NCBI RefSeq assembly: GCF_001279695.1
Contig: NZ_LGDD01000044.1
Span: 1-12,575 of the forward strand
Source of the DNA: Streptomyces sp. WM6378
Lineage (GTDB): Bacteria; Actinomycetota; Actinomycetes; Streptomycetales; Streptomycetaceae
Direction of reading: 5' to 3'
Length of the DNA: 12,575 nt
The notes under the pieces were generated by a model that made no database searches, was not told where the DNA came from, and saw only the letters and a program-made list of their open reading frames with translations. A program made the translations under genes and the position numbers. Shown one piece after another: positions 1 to 6,652 of the stretch (its first letter is position 1; the number at the start of each line of letters is the position of its first letter).

Positions 1-119
1 GGGGGAAAAATGGGGGGCGGGGGCTTCCCCCCACCCCCCCGGGGGGGGCCGCGGGGCGCGCCCGAAAATTTTTGGGGGGGGGGGGGGAGGGCCCCCCGCC
101 CCGCCCCAGCCCCGGCCCC
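1..119. other. Homopolymer-rich window edge, possible contig end
   Basis: No gene is seen here. The stretch is built of long G and C runs, including a run of 14 G at 74-87, C-runs at 26-40 and 92-97, and an A4T5 block at 65-73. Such sequence is unlike the rest of the window and typical of poorly resolved contig ends in high-GC assemblies. If real, it would be the region downstream of the ABC permease gene and could form hairpins or G-quadruplexes. The frames open across it give only repetitive Gly/Pro/Arg peptides and are not taken as genes. Confidence 0.6.
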
Positions 120-899
120 CTACCCGCTCAGTCTCCGGAACCGCCCCACCGCCAGTGGCAGAAACAACCCCACCAGCACCACCGGCCATCCCACGGCCAA
201 CACCCCCGCATGTTCGGCCGCCCAGGACGAACCCCCCGCCCCCGCGCCGCACAGCTCCCGCACCGCCGTAGCCGTCGCGGACAGCGGGTTCCATTCCACG
301 ACCGCCCCCAACCACCCCGGCATCGACGCCGGCGCGGCGAACGCGTTGGACAGGAAGCCGACCGGCCACACCAGGATCTGCACCGCCTGCACCAGCTCCG
401 GCCGCCCCGCCACCATCGCCAGGTGAATCCCGACCCACAGCATCGCGAAGCGGAGGAGGAGCAGGAGACCCAGCGCCGCGAGGAAGCCCGCACCCCCGTC
501 CGGCCGCCACCCGATCGCGTACCCCACGCCGATCATCACGACCAGCCCCGCCGCCGACTGCAGCATGTCCGCCACCGCCCGCCCGACCAACACCGTCCCC
601 GACACCATCGGCATCGAGCGGAACCGGTCGACCACCCCCTTGTTGAGGTCCTGCGTCACCGCCAGCATCGTGCCTTCGAGCCCGAACGCCATGGTCAGCG
701 CCAGCATCCCCGGCACCAGGAAGTCGACGTACGGGCCGGACACGCCCCGCCCGCCGCCCACCAGGTAGCCGAACACAAGGAGCAGCATCACGGGGAAGAC
801 AAGACCGACCACCACCTGCACCGGCTGCCGCGCCCAGTGCGCGAGCTCGCGCCGCGTCATGGTCCAGGAGTCCGCGACCACCCAGCCGACCGCACTCAC
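120..899 (-). CDS. DrrB-like ABC-2 type transporter permease
   Basis: This is the membrane subunit of a drug- or natural-product-type ABC exporter, working with the ATPase encoded just upstream. The 259-residue product has a short cytoplasmic N-terminus with the ABC-2 entry motif [12 protein letters not shown] (15-26). About six hydrophobic segments follow (around 28-48, 60-80, 105-130, 138-160, 172-190 and 234-252). DrrB hallmarks are [13 protein letters not shown] (86-98) in the cytoplasmic loop and [16 protein letters not shown] (202-217) before the last segment. The chosen start is GTG at 899, whose codon overlaps the ATPase stop (GTGA, 4-base overlap), indicating translational coupling. 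An ATG at 860 would leave out the first 13 residues and is the alternative. The substrate cannot be told from sequence; daunorubicin-type resistance exporters are the family prototype. Confidence 0.93.
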   Translation of the reverse strand: MSAVGWVVADSWTMTRRELAHWARQPVQVVVGLVFPVMLLLVFGYLVGGGRGVSGPYVDFLVPGMLALTMAFGLEGTMLAVTQDLNKGVVDRFRSMPMVSGTVLVGRAVADMLQSAAGLVVMIGVGYAIGWRPDGGAGFLAALGLLLLLRFAMLWVGIHLAMVAGRPELVQAVQILVWPVGFLSNAFAAPASMPGWLGAVVEWNPLSATATAVRELCGAGAGGSSWAAEHAGVLAVGWPVVLVGLFLPLAVGRFRRLSG

Positions 900-1882
900 A
901 CCGCCACCTCCCGCTCGCACTCCGTCAGAGAGAGGAACACCTCGTCCAGCGTCGGTCTGCGCACCGCGATGTCCTCCGCCTCGATACCGGCCGCCGACAG
1001 TTCCCGTACGACATCGACCAGCACCCCCATCCGGTCCGCGACCGGCGCGCTCAGCAAGCGACGGTCCCGGTCCACGACCGCCCCGGGCAGCCCCAACACC
1101 CGTACCGCGTCCGACAGTTGGGAGTGGTCGGCCACCACCACCTCGATACGGTCCGAACCCACCGTCGCCTTCAGCTCGTCCGCCGTGCCCTCGGCGGCCA
1201 CCCTGCCGCCGTCGATCAGGGAGATCCGGTCGGCCAGCTGGTCCGCCTCCTCCAGGTACTGCGTGGTCAGCAGGACCGTCGTACCGCCGCCCACCAGCGA
1301 GCGCACCGCCTCCCACACCTCCGCCCGGCCGCGCGGATCGAGCCCGGTCGTGGGCTCGTCCAGGAACAGCACCTCCGGGTCGGTGATGAGCGACGCCGCC
1401 AGGTCGAGCCGCCTGCGCATGCCCCCGCTGTAGTGCCGCACCGCCTTGCGGCCGGTGTCCGCCAGGCCGAAGCGGACCAGGAGTTCATCGGCCCGCGCAC
1501 CCGCCCGGCGCGCCCCGAGATGGTGGAGCCGGCCGAACATCTCCAGGTTCTGCCGCCCGCCCAGCTCCTCGTCGACGGCCGCGTGCTGCCCGAGCAGCCC
1601 GATCCGCCGCCGCACCTCGCCCGCCTCGCGCCGTACGTCGTGGCCCGCGACCAGCACCCGGCCCGCGTCGGGGCGCAACAGCGTGGTCATGATCCGTACG
1701 GCCGTGGTCTTGCCTGCCCCGTTGGGCCCGAGCACCGCGTGCACCGTGCCGCGCCGCACGGCCAGGTCGAGCCCGTCGAGCACCCGCTTCGCCCCGTACC
1801 GCTTGCCGACTTCCTCCACGAGGATCGAGTATCCGTTCACGTCCGCGTCGGGCAATCTCTTCTCCTTCAACTGCTCTCGCAC
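896..1882 (-). CDS. DrrA-like ABC transporter ATP-binding protein
   Basis: This is the cytoplasmic ATPase that powers the DrrB-like permease. Numbered from GTG at 1882 (328 residues) it shows Walker [10 protein letters not shown] (51-59), Q-loop region GLLGQH (94-99), signature SGGMR (151-155), Walker B LFLDEP (171-176) and TTQYLEEAD (205-213). A Gln stands where most ATPases have the H-loop His, as is usual in the DrrA group. The C-terminal part, ending in [13 protein letters not shown], matches the DrrA C-terminal domain. The start is uncertain: a TTG at 1855 (residue 10, giving [10 protein letters not shown]...) is preceded by AAGGAG at 6-base spacing, a better ribosome site than that of the GTG. 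The gene is the first of a two-gene operon with its own promoter and probable operators upstream, downstream of padR. Confidence 0.95.
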   Translation of the reverse strand: MREQLKEKRLPDADVNGYSILVEEVGKRYGAKRVLDGLDLAVRRGTVHAVLGPNGAGKTTAVRIMTTLLRPDAGRVLVAGHDVRREAGEVRRRIGLLGQHAAVDEELGGRQNLEMFGRLHHLGARRAGARADELLVRFGLADTGRKAVRHYSGGMRRRLDLAASLITDPEVLFLDEPTTGLDPRGRAEVWEAVRSLVGGGTTVLLTTQYLEEADQLADRISLIDGGRVAAEGTADELKATVGSDRIEVVVADHSQLSDAVRVLGLPGAVVDRDRRLLSAPVADRMGVLVDVVRELSAAGIEAEDIAVRRPTLDEVFLSLTECEREVAV

Positions 1883-1907
1883 CTCGCGGATTCAGCAGCC
1901 TCCGCGC

Positions 1908-1927
1908 AGTAATCAAGCTTGACTACT
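1908..1927. promoter_or_regulatory. Putative PadR operator, box 1
   Basis: The 20-bp sequence AGTAATCAAGCTTGACTACT is a palindrome with 9 of 10 base pairs matching, including a perfect 10-bp TCAAGCTTGA core. It begins at the predicted transcription start of the ABC operon and extends downstream, a position from which a bound dimer would block the polymerase. A related box lies 46 bp away (centre to centre). Assignment to the PadR protein rests on adjacency and is inferred. Confidence 0.6.
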
Positions 1928-1933
1928 CGGTCG

Positions 1934-1962
1934 AAGGTAACCGATCGCCTCTTACTCGTCAA
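1934..1962 (-). promoter_or_regulatory. Predicted promoter of the ABC transporter operon
   Basis: On the minus strand a -35 TTGACG (1962-1957) and a -10 TACCTT (1939-1934) are separated by exactly 17 bases. The predicted transcript start is near 1927, 45 bases before the GTG at 1882 and 72 before the TTG at 1855. The promoter lies in the gap between padR and the ATPase gene. The transporter can therefore be transcribed separately from padR, although read-through from padR remains possible. Confidence 0.6.
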
Positions 1963-1973
1963 ACTTGATTAGT
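1954..1973. promoter_or_regulatory. Putative PadR operator, box 2
   Basis: ACTCGTCAAACTTGATTAGT is an imperfect palindrome (7 of 10 pairs) with core TCAAACTTGA. Its arm is the inverted copy of box 1: AATCAAGTTTGAC on one strand here against AATCAAGCTTGAC in box 1, 12 of 13 identical. It covers the -35 hexamer of the ABC operon promoter and overlaps the padR stop codon (1969-1971). Binding here and at box 1 would bracket the promoter. Confidence 0.55.
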
Positions 1974-2610
1974 GATCGTCCCCGGGGTCCCGCTCACCCG
2001 TCGCGAACGGGTTCTCCTCGCCCTCGGCCAGGACCCCCACGAACGGCTCGCCCTCGCCCGCGAAGACGTACGCCCCGCCTTCGATCCGGGCGATCAGACC
2101 GCGGGTCCACTCCGCCTCGGCATCCGCGGAGTGGACCCACATGTTCATGATTTCGCCGATGTGGCCGAGCTGGCCCGGGCCCTCCTCCGGCGTGTAGTAC
2201 TCCGTCGCCGAGGCGCGCCAGCCCGCCAGCTTGTCCAGCCGGTCACGCAGCAGGGCGACCGCCTCCGCGCGCGGCAGGTCCACCATGAAGCCGAGCGCCG
2301 CCGACAGGACGTCCATCTTCTGGTCGTAGGAGGCGAGCGCCTCGCGCAGCAGCCGGAAGAACTCCTCGCGGCCCGCGTCCGTCAGCTCGTACTCCGTGCG
2401 CGGCGGCCCGCCGACCGTGCTGGGAGCCACCTCATGGGCGAGGAGGACGCCCTGCTTCGCCATCTGCTTGAGCGCGTGGTAGATCGAACCCGGCTTGGCG
2501 TTGGACCACTCGTGGGCGCCCCAGTACTCCAGGTCGTTGCGCACCTGATAGCCGTGTGCCCGGCCGTGCTGACGTACCGCGCCGAGGACGAGGAGACGGA
2601 TGCTTGACAT
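1969..2610 (-). CDS. PadR-family transcriptional regulator
   Basis: The 213-residue product is a winged-helix repressor of the PadR/Vir type, probably controlling the adjacent DrrAB-like exporter and released by an exported or toxic ligand. The N-terminal 80 residues carry the PadR fold: LLVLGAV at the start, HGYQVRNDLE (19-28), the recognition-helix motif SIYHALKQMAKQGVL and the wing ending YELTDAGRE. The C-terminal half is helical and probably forms the dimer, with an acidic tail. The ATG at 2610 has no good ribosome site, but a TAGGCT hexamer stands 7 bases upstream, so the message may be leaderless. The gene ends 36 bases into the operator/promoter region of the transporter. It begins 36 bases after the stop of the DinB gene and may be co-transcribed with it. 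Confidence 0.93.
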   Translation of the reverse strand: MSSIRLLVLGAVRQHGRAHGYQVRNDLEYWGAHEWSNAKPGSIYHALKQMAKQGVLLAHEVAPSTVGGPPRTEYELTDAGREEFFRLLREALASYDQKMDVLSAALGFMVDLPRAEAVALLRDRLDKLAGWRASATEYYTPEEGPGQLGHIGEIMNMWVHSADAEAEWTRGLIARIEGGAYVFAGEGEPFVGVLAEGEENPFATGERDPGDDH

Positions 2611-2617
2611 GGCCGCA

Positions 2618-2623
2618 AGCCTA
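2618..2623 (-). promoter_or_regulatory. Possible -10 box of padR (leaderless)
   Basis: TAGGCT on the minus strand is followed by exactly 7 bases and then the ATG of padR. This spacing would place the transcript start on or next to the start codon. I see no matching -35 hexamer, so the promoter call is weak and rests on the spacing and on the absence of a ribosome-binding site. Confidence 0.35.
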
Positions 2624-2646
2624 TGGCCCCACCCGTCGCGGCCGGC

Positions 2647-3183
2647 TCAGCGGTTCGCGAGATCCACCAGCTCGAACGCCGTCTTGCCGTCGATGGACTC
2701 GCGGATGATGTCCGCGTGCCCGGCGTGCCGGGCCGTCTCCTCGACGAGGTGCATCATCAGCCAGCGCATCGAGACCCGGCCCTCCTTCGGGAACCACGGG
2801 GCCGGCGGCAGCGGGAAGGTGTCGTCGAGCGAGGGGACCTTGCGGATGAACTCCTCGGTCTCGACGGCCACTTCGGCCCAGAAGGCGAGCATGCCCTCGG
2901 TGGTCTCGTCACCGAGGAGCTGGAAGCTCTCGTGCCAGTTCGACTGGTCCCGCTGCTTCTCGTTGGGGCGCTGCTGTGCCATCCGCAGCCAGTTCAGTTC
3001 GGTCTCGGCGACGTGCTTGATCAGTCCGCCGAGGGACAGCGCACTGGCGCTCGGGCGGCTGGTGTTCTGCTCCTCGGTGAGGCCGAGGACGGCGCGGCGC
3101 AGCCCGCCGCGCTGGGCTTCCACAAAGCTGAGGAGAGCGCCGCGCTCGTCGCCGTGTGCCTCTGCGGGAACGTGAGTGGGCAT
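2647..3183 (-). CDS. DinB/DUF664 superfamily protein
   Basis: The 178-residue product is a four-helix-bundle protein of the DinB/DUF664 group. Family members bind a divalent metal, and several are thiol (mycothiol or bacillithiol)-dependent transferases. The specific reaction is unknown here. Candidate metal ligands are H57 in LIKHVAETELNWL and H153/H156 in the C-terminal helix EETARHAGHADIIRE, the usual DinB pattern. W64 and the tract FPLPPAPWFPKEGRVSMRW (123-141) also fit DUF664. I chose ATG at 3183, preceded by AAGGCGG, rather than the upstream GTG at 3243, because the first 20 residues of the longer form do not resemble the family. A TAGCGT hexamer at 3247-3242 could be its -10. The gene precedes padR on the same strand with a 36-base gap; a functional link is not evident. 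Confidence 0.85.
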   Translation of the reverse strand: MPTHVPAEAHGDERGALLSFVEAQRGGLRRAVLGLTEEQNTSRPSASALSLGGLIKHVAETELNWLRMAQQRPNEKQRDQSNWHESFQLLGDETTEGMLAFWAEVAVETEEFIRKVPSLDDTFPLPPAPWFPKEGRVSMRWLMMHLVEETARHAGHADIIRESIDGKTAFELVDLANR

Positions 3184-3268
3184 GATCCGACCGCCTTCGT
3201 TCGAGTGCTGCATCCGGTGTCCCGGCCTGCTGACAAGAACCACGCTAGAGACGAAAGAGGTCAGATTC

Positions 3269-3303
3269 TGTCCTCTGTCAGCTGTCAGTTGTCCTCTGTC
3301 AGC
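3269..3303. repeat. 14-bp direct repeat with tandem CTGTCAG units
   Basis: TGTCCTCTGTCAGC occurs at 3269-3282 and again, identical, at 3290-3303. The heptamer CTGTCAG is present three times (3275, 3282 and 3296), the first two in direct tandem. It lies between the aldehyde dehydrogenase stop and the DinB promoter region. A single CTGTCAG also occurs at 6650 in another gene gap. No hairpin is evident. It may be a slippage-derived spacer or a binding site. Confidence 0.6.
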
Positions 3304-3319
3304 GGCTCTCTGATTTCCG

Positions 3320-4777
3320 TCAGAACGGGAAGGGGCTGCGCTCGTGCTGGACCGAGATCCACTTCTGCGTGGTGAACGCCTCGACCGTGGAGTCGCCGTT
3401 CAGCCGCCCGAGCCCCGAGTACTTCTCGCCGCCGAAGGCTACAAGGGGCTCGTCCTGGATCGTCGAGTCGTTGACGTGCATCATCCCGGTGTCGATCCGC
3501 TTGGCGAACCGCACCCCGCGCTCCACGTTGGCGGTGTGCACGGCACCGCTGAGTCCGTACGGGCTGTCGTTCGCCATGCGTACGGCCTCCTCCTCCCCGT
3601 CGAACGGGATGAGCAGGGCGACCGGTCCGAAGATCTCCTGGCGCAGGACGGGAGAGTCGGCGGGCAGTCCCGTGAGCACGGTGGGCTCCACCAGGTTGCC
3701 CCGCGTGCGGCCCCGTACGAGCGCGGTCGCGCCCTCGGCGAGGGCCTGGTCGACCAGTGAAGTCAGCGCCTCCGCCTGGAAGTTGTTGATGACGGGGCCG
3801 ATGTCGGTGGCGGGGTCGGCCGGGTCGCCGGTCCGGAGCGAGGTCACCTTCGCGAGGAACTTACCGGTGAACTCCTCCAGGATCGAGCGGTCGACCAGGA
3901 TCCGGTTCGCAGCCATGCAGACCTGGCCCTGATAGACGAAGCGGCTGAAAACCGCCGCGTCCACCGCGTAGTCGAGGTCGGCGTCGTCGAGGACGACCAG
4001 GGCGCTGTTGCCGCTCAGCTCCAGGATGACGCGTTTGAAGTGACTGCCGGCGACCGAGGCGACGTGGCGGCCGGTGCGGTCCGAGCCGGCGAACGAAATC
4101 ACCTTGGGCACGGGGTGCTCTATGAGCGCGTCGCCTATCTCGGCGATGTCGGTGACCAGGACGTTCAGGAGCCCTGCGGGCAGCCCCGCGTCCTTGAAGA
4201 TCTTCGCTATGAGCCCGCCGCCGACGACCGGCGCGTTCTGGTTCGGCTTGAGGACGACCGCGTTGCCCAACGCCAGTGCCGGGGCTATGGACTTGATGGT
4301 GACCAGGAACGGGAAGTTGAACGGGCTGATCACCCCGATCACGCCGACCGGGAGGCGGTAGACCCGGTTCTCCTTGCCGTCGACCGGCGACGGCAGGATC
4401 CGGCCCTCGGGGCGCAGCGCCAGCTGGATCGCCTCGCGCAGGAACTCCTTGGCGAGGTGGACCTCGTACACCGCCTTGAGCCGCGTGCCGCCGAGCTCGG
4501 TGGTGATCGCCTCGATGATCTCCGCCTCGCGCTCCTCGGTGATGCGCAGGGCGCGCTCGAAGACGAGTCTGCGGGTGTACGGATTGGTCTCGGCCCACTC
4601 GCGCTGGGCGCGCTCGGCCGCCCGGTAGGCCTCGTCGACCTCTTCGACGGTGGCGACCGTGATGGCGGCGAGCTTCTCCCCGTTGTACGGATCGAAGTCG
4701 ATGATGTCCCACGACCCGCTGCCGGTGCGCCACTGGCCGTCTATGAACTGGTGGGCGAGGTCGGTGAAGAAGGACAT
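3320..4777 (-). CDS. Aldehyde dehydrogenase (benzaldehyde/vanillin-type)
   Basis: This is an NAD(P)-dependent oxidoreductase that oxidises an aldehyde to the carboxylic acid in the cytoplasm. The 485-residue product has normal family length and all key residues: Asn154 in SPFNFP, Lys177 in VLKPNQ, the general base Glu253 in LELSGN, nucleophile Cys287 in YQGQVCMAANR, and EIFGPV at 381-386. The motif reads ELSGN where many families have ELGGK. Together with YQGQVCMA and EKYSGLGR this places it nearest the benzaldehyde/vanillin dehydrogenase group, so aromatic aldehydes are the likely substrates (inference). ATG 4777 is chosen because it is preceded by GGGGA at 6-base spacing and gives the typical family N-terminus. 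The frame stays open to 4846, but that extension looks non-conserved. A perfect inverted repeat lies 33-46 bases upstream. Confidence 0.94.
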   Translation of the reverse strand: MSFFTDLAHQFIDGQWRTGSGSWDIIDFDPYNGEKLAAITVATVEEVDEAYRAAERAQREWAETNPYTRRLVFERALRITEEREAEIIEAITTELGGTRLKAVYEVHLAKEFLREAIQLALRPEGRILPSPVDGKENRVYRLPVGVIGVISPFNFPFLVTIKSIAPALALGNAVVLKPNQNAPVVGGGLIAKIFKDAGLPAGLLNVLVTDIAEIGDALIEHPVPKVISFAGSDRTGRHVASVAGSHFKRVILELSGNSALVVLDDADLDYAVDAAVFSRFVYQGQVCMAANRILVDRSILEEFTGKFLAKVTSLRTGDPADPATDIGPVINNFQAEALTSLVDQALAEGATALVRGRTRGNLVEPTVLTGLPADSPVLRQEIFGPVALLIPFDGEEEAVRMANDSPYGLSGAVHTANVERGVRFAKRIDTGMMHVNDSTIQDEPLVAFGGEKYSGLGRLNGDSTVEAFTTQKWISVQHERSPFPF

Positions 4778-4809
4778 GCCATCCCCTACTGCTGTGTCCG
4801 CCGGCTCCG

Positions 4810-4823
4810 CGCGGTCAACCGCG
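4810..4823. promoter_or_regulatory. Inverted repeat upstream of aldehyde dehydrogenase
   Basis: CGCGGTCAACCGCG has perfect 6-bp arms with a 2-base centre. The centre is too short for an RNA hairpin, which favours a protein-binding site. It lies in the 81-base gap between the XRE stop codon and the aldehyde dehydrogenase start. A second short palindrome, TGACGTCA, is at 4838-4845. The bound regulator is unknown. Confidence 0.4.
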
Positions 4824-4858
4824 TTACTGGCCTGATGTGACGTCATCCTACTGATGAG

Positions 4859-5800
4859 TCAGCTGAGTTGAAGGAGTCCGCGCAGAAGATCGCGGCTTTC
4901 CTCCGGGCCCGGGCTGTCCTGCTGGAGCCGGGCCATCGCCCGTTCGTACTGCGCGACCTCCTCCGCCTTGTCCAAATACAGTGCGGAGGTGAGCTGTTCG
5001 AGATACACGATGTCCGACAGGTCCGACTCGGGGAACCGCAGCATCGTGAAGGCACCGCTCTCCCCCGCGTGCCCGCCGAAGCTGAACGGCATTATCTGAA
5101 GGTTGATGTTGGGCTGCTCCGACATCTCGATGAGGTGCTTCAACTGCCCCCGCATCACGTCCCGTTCGCCGTACGGGCGGCGCAGCGCGGCCTCGTCGAG
5201 GACCGCGTGGAACTGCGGGGCCCGCTCCGACACCAGGGCCTTCTGCCGCTCAAGACGCAGCGCGACGCGCTTGTCGATCTCGGCGGCGGGCGCTCCGTGC
5301 ATGCCCCGCGAGACCACCGCGTGGGCGTACGCCTCGGTCTGCAACAGGCCGTGCACGAACTGGACTTCGTAGATGCGGATCAGTGAGGCCGCGCCCTCCA
5401 GGCCGATGTATGTCTGGAACCAGCCGGGCAGCACATCGCCGAAACTGTGCCACCAGCCCGCGATGTTGGCCTCCTTGGCGAGCCCGAGCAGCGACTGGCG
5501 CTCCGCCTCGTCGCCGACGCCGTAGAGCGTGAGCAGGTCCTCGACATCCCTGGCCTTGAAGCTCACCCGCCCCAACTCCATACGACTGATCTTGGACTCG
5601 GACGCCCGGATCGAATAGCCGGCTGCTTCCCGCGTGATGCCGCGCGACTCGCGCAGGCGCCTCAGCTGAGAGCCCAGCAGAATGCGCCGGACCACCGAAC
5701 CTCCGCCGGCCTCGACTGCACTCGGCCGGGGGGATCCCCATGCCTCCCCTGCGGTCACTTCGCCGTCCTCCCCATCCAATGGTGGTGGGCAGTCTGCCAT
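4859..5800 (-). CDS. XRE-family regulator with DUF5753 (WhiJ/Scr1-like)
   Basis: This is a DNA-binding protein of the large actinobacterial XRE-DUF5753 family (WhiJ, Scr1, AbaA-locus type). Its members act with DUF397 and HATPase partners in development and antibiotic control. Numbered from ATG 5800 (313 residues), an XRE helix-turn-helix spans about 39-95 (RRILLGSQLRRLRESRGITREAAGY, SESKISRMELGR). DUF5753 fills about 113-305, with WFQTYIGLEGAASLIRIYEVQFVHGLLQTEAYA as the clearest block. The start is doubtful. The first 35 codons end in A or T in 13 cases, with CCA, GCA and GGA codons unlike the rest. A GTG at 5695 preceded by GGAGGT would give 278 residues, a more usual length. It is divergent from the HATPase gene across a 260-base gap holding a tandem repeat and the TGCA element. 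Confidence 0.92.
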   Translation of the reverse strand: MADCPPPLDGEDGEVTAGEAWGSPRPSAVEAGGGSVVRRILLGSQLRRLRESRGITREAAGYSIRASESKISRMELGRVSFKARDVEDLLTLYGVGDEAERQSLLGLAKEANIAGWWHSFGDVLPGWFQTYIGLEGAASLIRIYEVQFVHGLLQTEAYAHAVVSRGMHGAPAAEIDKRVALRLERQKALVSERAPQFHAVLDEAALRRPYGERDVMRGQLKHLIEMSEQPNINLQIMPFSFGGHAGESGAFTMLRFPESDLSDIVYLEQLTSALYLDKAEEVAQYERAMARLQQDSPGPEESRDLLRGLLQLS

Positions 5801-5862
5801 CAAAACGCTTCACCCCGTACCCGCGTGATTACGGAAATGGTCAAGGAGTGAAATCGGCCTGA

Positions 5863-5882
5863 GGAACTTCTGGGAACTTCTG
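5863..5882. repeat. Perfect tandem 10-bp repeat upstream of XRE gene
   Basis: GGAACTTCTG is repeated twice without a gap, a period of one DNA helical turn. Flanking bases (CTGA before, AGGAA after) partly continue the pattern. It lies 63-82 bases upstream of the XRE ATG, in the divergent gap with the HATPase gene. The spacing would put two binding units on the same face of the helix, so an operator or activator site is plausible but unproven. Confidence 0.6.
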
Positions 5883-5926
5883 AGGAAGAAATGAGCAAGA
5901 AACGGCACGGTCGGGGACAGGTCGGT

Positions 5927-5952
5927 CGCGTGCACGTGCATCTGCCCTTGCA
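5927..5952 (+). promoter_or_regulatory. TGCA-triplet element upstream of HATPase gene
   Basis: The element starts CGCG, continues as the perfect palindrome TGCACGTGCA (5931-5940) and has a third TGCA at 5949-5952. TGCA units thus begin at 5931, 5937 and 5949. The same 26-bp block, 24 of 26 identical, occurs on the opposite strand at 6969-6994 upstream of the DUF397 gene. In both cases the third TGCA is followed by 18 bases and then a -10-like hexamer (AACCAT here at 5971-5976, poor). It probably binds a shared regulator, most simply the adjacent XRE protein. Confidence 0.7.
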
Positions 5953-6060
5953 TCGGGCCGAAGCATTCGGAACCATGGTCCCCGCGCACCTGCGTGCTCA
6001 ACTGCGTCTAGTCGCTTGCGTCCTGTACCGCCACGGCCGCGAACCACGGGAGTGCCTCGC

Positions 6061-6561
6061 ATGGGGACGAATGGATCGACCATGCTGGAGCCTTTTGAGC
6101 CCTTGAGGCAGGCGCTTCCCCCCATCGACCCCTCGACCGTGGCGGGTTCCGCATCCTGTGCGCTGCCCGCCCGTTACGAAGCGGTGCGCGGGGCACGGAA
6201 GTTCACCGGGTCCACCCTCACGCAGTGGGGCCTCGGCGAGCGCTTCGACGATGTCGCCCTGGTCGTCTCGGAACTCGTCACCAACGCGCTGCGGCACGCC
6301 CTGCCCGCCGACACCCCGCGCGAGACCGAGGTGCCGGTACGGCTCCATCTCATGCGCTGGACAAGCCGGTTGGTGTGCGCGGTGCGCGACCCCAGCAACG
6401 AGAGCCCGGTCGAGCGCGAGAGCGACGACTTCGGCGCGGAGTCGGGCCGCGGCCTGTTCCTGGTCGAGTCCTTCGCGGACAGCTGGGGCTGGCACCCGCT
6501 GTCGGGCGCGATCAGCGGCAAGGTCGTATGGGCACTGTTCCGGCTGGCGCCGGCGGAGTGA
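6061..6561 (+). CDS. HATPase-domain protein (RsbW/anti-sigma-like)
   Basis: The 166-residue product is a small GHKL-type ATP-binding protein of the group found next to XRE-DUF5753 and DUF397 genes in Streptomyces. Relatives of RsbW bind sigma or anti-anti-sigma factors, but the partner of this one is unknown. The domain starts at about residue 37. The N-box is ELVTNALRHA (71-80) with the Mg-binding Asn75, the G1 position is DPSNESP (110-116) with Asp110, and the G2 glycine loop is SGRGLFLVESFADSWG (128-143). ATG 6061 is chosen for its GGGAG ribosome site 8 bases upstream; a TTG at 6016 would add 15 unconvincing residues. It is transcribed away from the XRE gene and toward DUF397, sharing with the latter a 26-bp upstream element. 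Confidence 0.92.
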   Translation: MGTNGSTMLEPFEPLRQALPPIDPSTVAGSASCALPARYEAVRGARKFTGSTLTQWGLGERFDDVALVVSELVTNALRHALPADTPRETEVPVRLHLMRWTSRLVCAVRDPSNESPVERESDDFGAESGRGLFLVESFADSWGWHPLSGAISGKVVWALFRLAPAE

Positions 6562-6629
6562 GCTGACACATTTCAGAGTTGGCCGGCTGCCAGCCGTCGT
6601 CCGTCATCTGCCATCTGTCGGCCGTCGGC

Positions 6630-6648
6630 CGGCAGCCGTGCGCTGCCG
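6630..6648. terminator. Bidirectional hairpin between HATPase and DUF397 genes
   Basis: CGGCAGC and GCTGCCG form a perfect 7-bp stem around a 5-base loop (CGTGC). The hairpin lies 5 bases beyond the DUF397 stop and 69 bases beyond the HATPase stop, in the gap where these convergent genes meet. There is no T-tract, as is common for Streptomyces terminators. The surrounding 6582-6640 stretch is rich in repeated GCCGTC/GGCCGG units that allow alternative pairings, for example GGCTGCC at 6586 with GGCAGCC at 6631. Confidence 0.5.
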
Positions 6649-6652
6649 CCTG

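Noticed and set aside
1..119. Possible G-quadruplex or origin-like element
   Set aside because: The G-runs look like assembly noise at the window edge, so no biological element is claimed.
72..1433. 453-codon frame on plus strand opposite the ABC transporter genes
   Set aside because: The product is a low-complexity Arg/His/Pro sequence; the minus strand encodes clear ABC permease and ATPase motifs over the same bases.
4838..4845. TGACGTCA palindrome as a regulator site
   Set aside because: Eight-base symmetry stops at once on both sides and it is close to the XRE stop codon; too short to support a separate call.
5891..6106. Open frame of 71 codons on plus strand beginning MSKKRHGRG, with an AGGA-like ribosome site
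   Set aside because: It runs through the conserved TGCA element, overlaps the well-supported HATPase start in another frame, and shows no family resemblance or typical codon bias.
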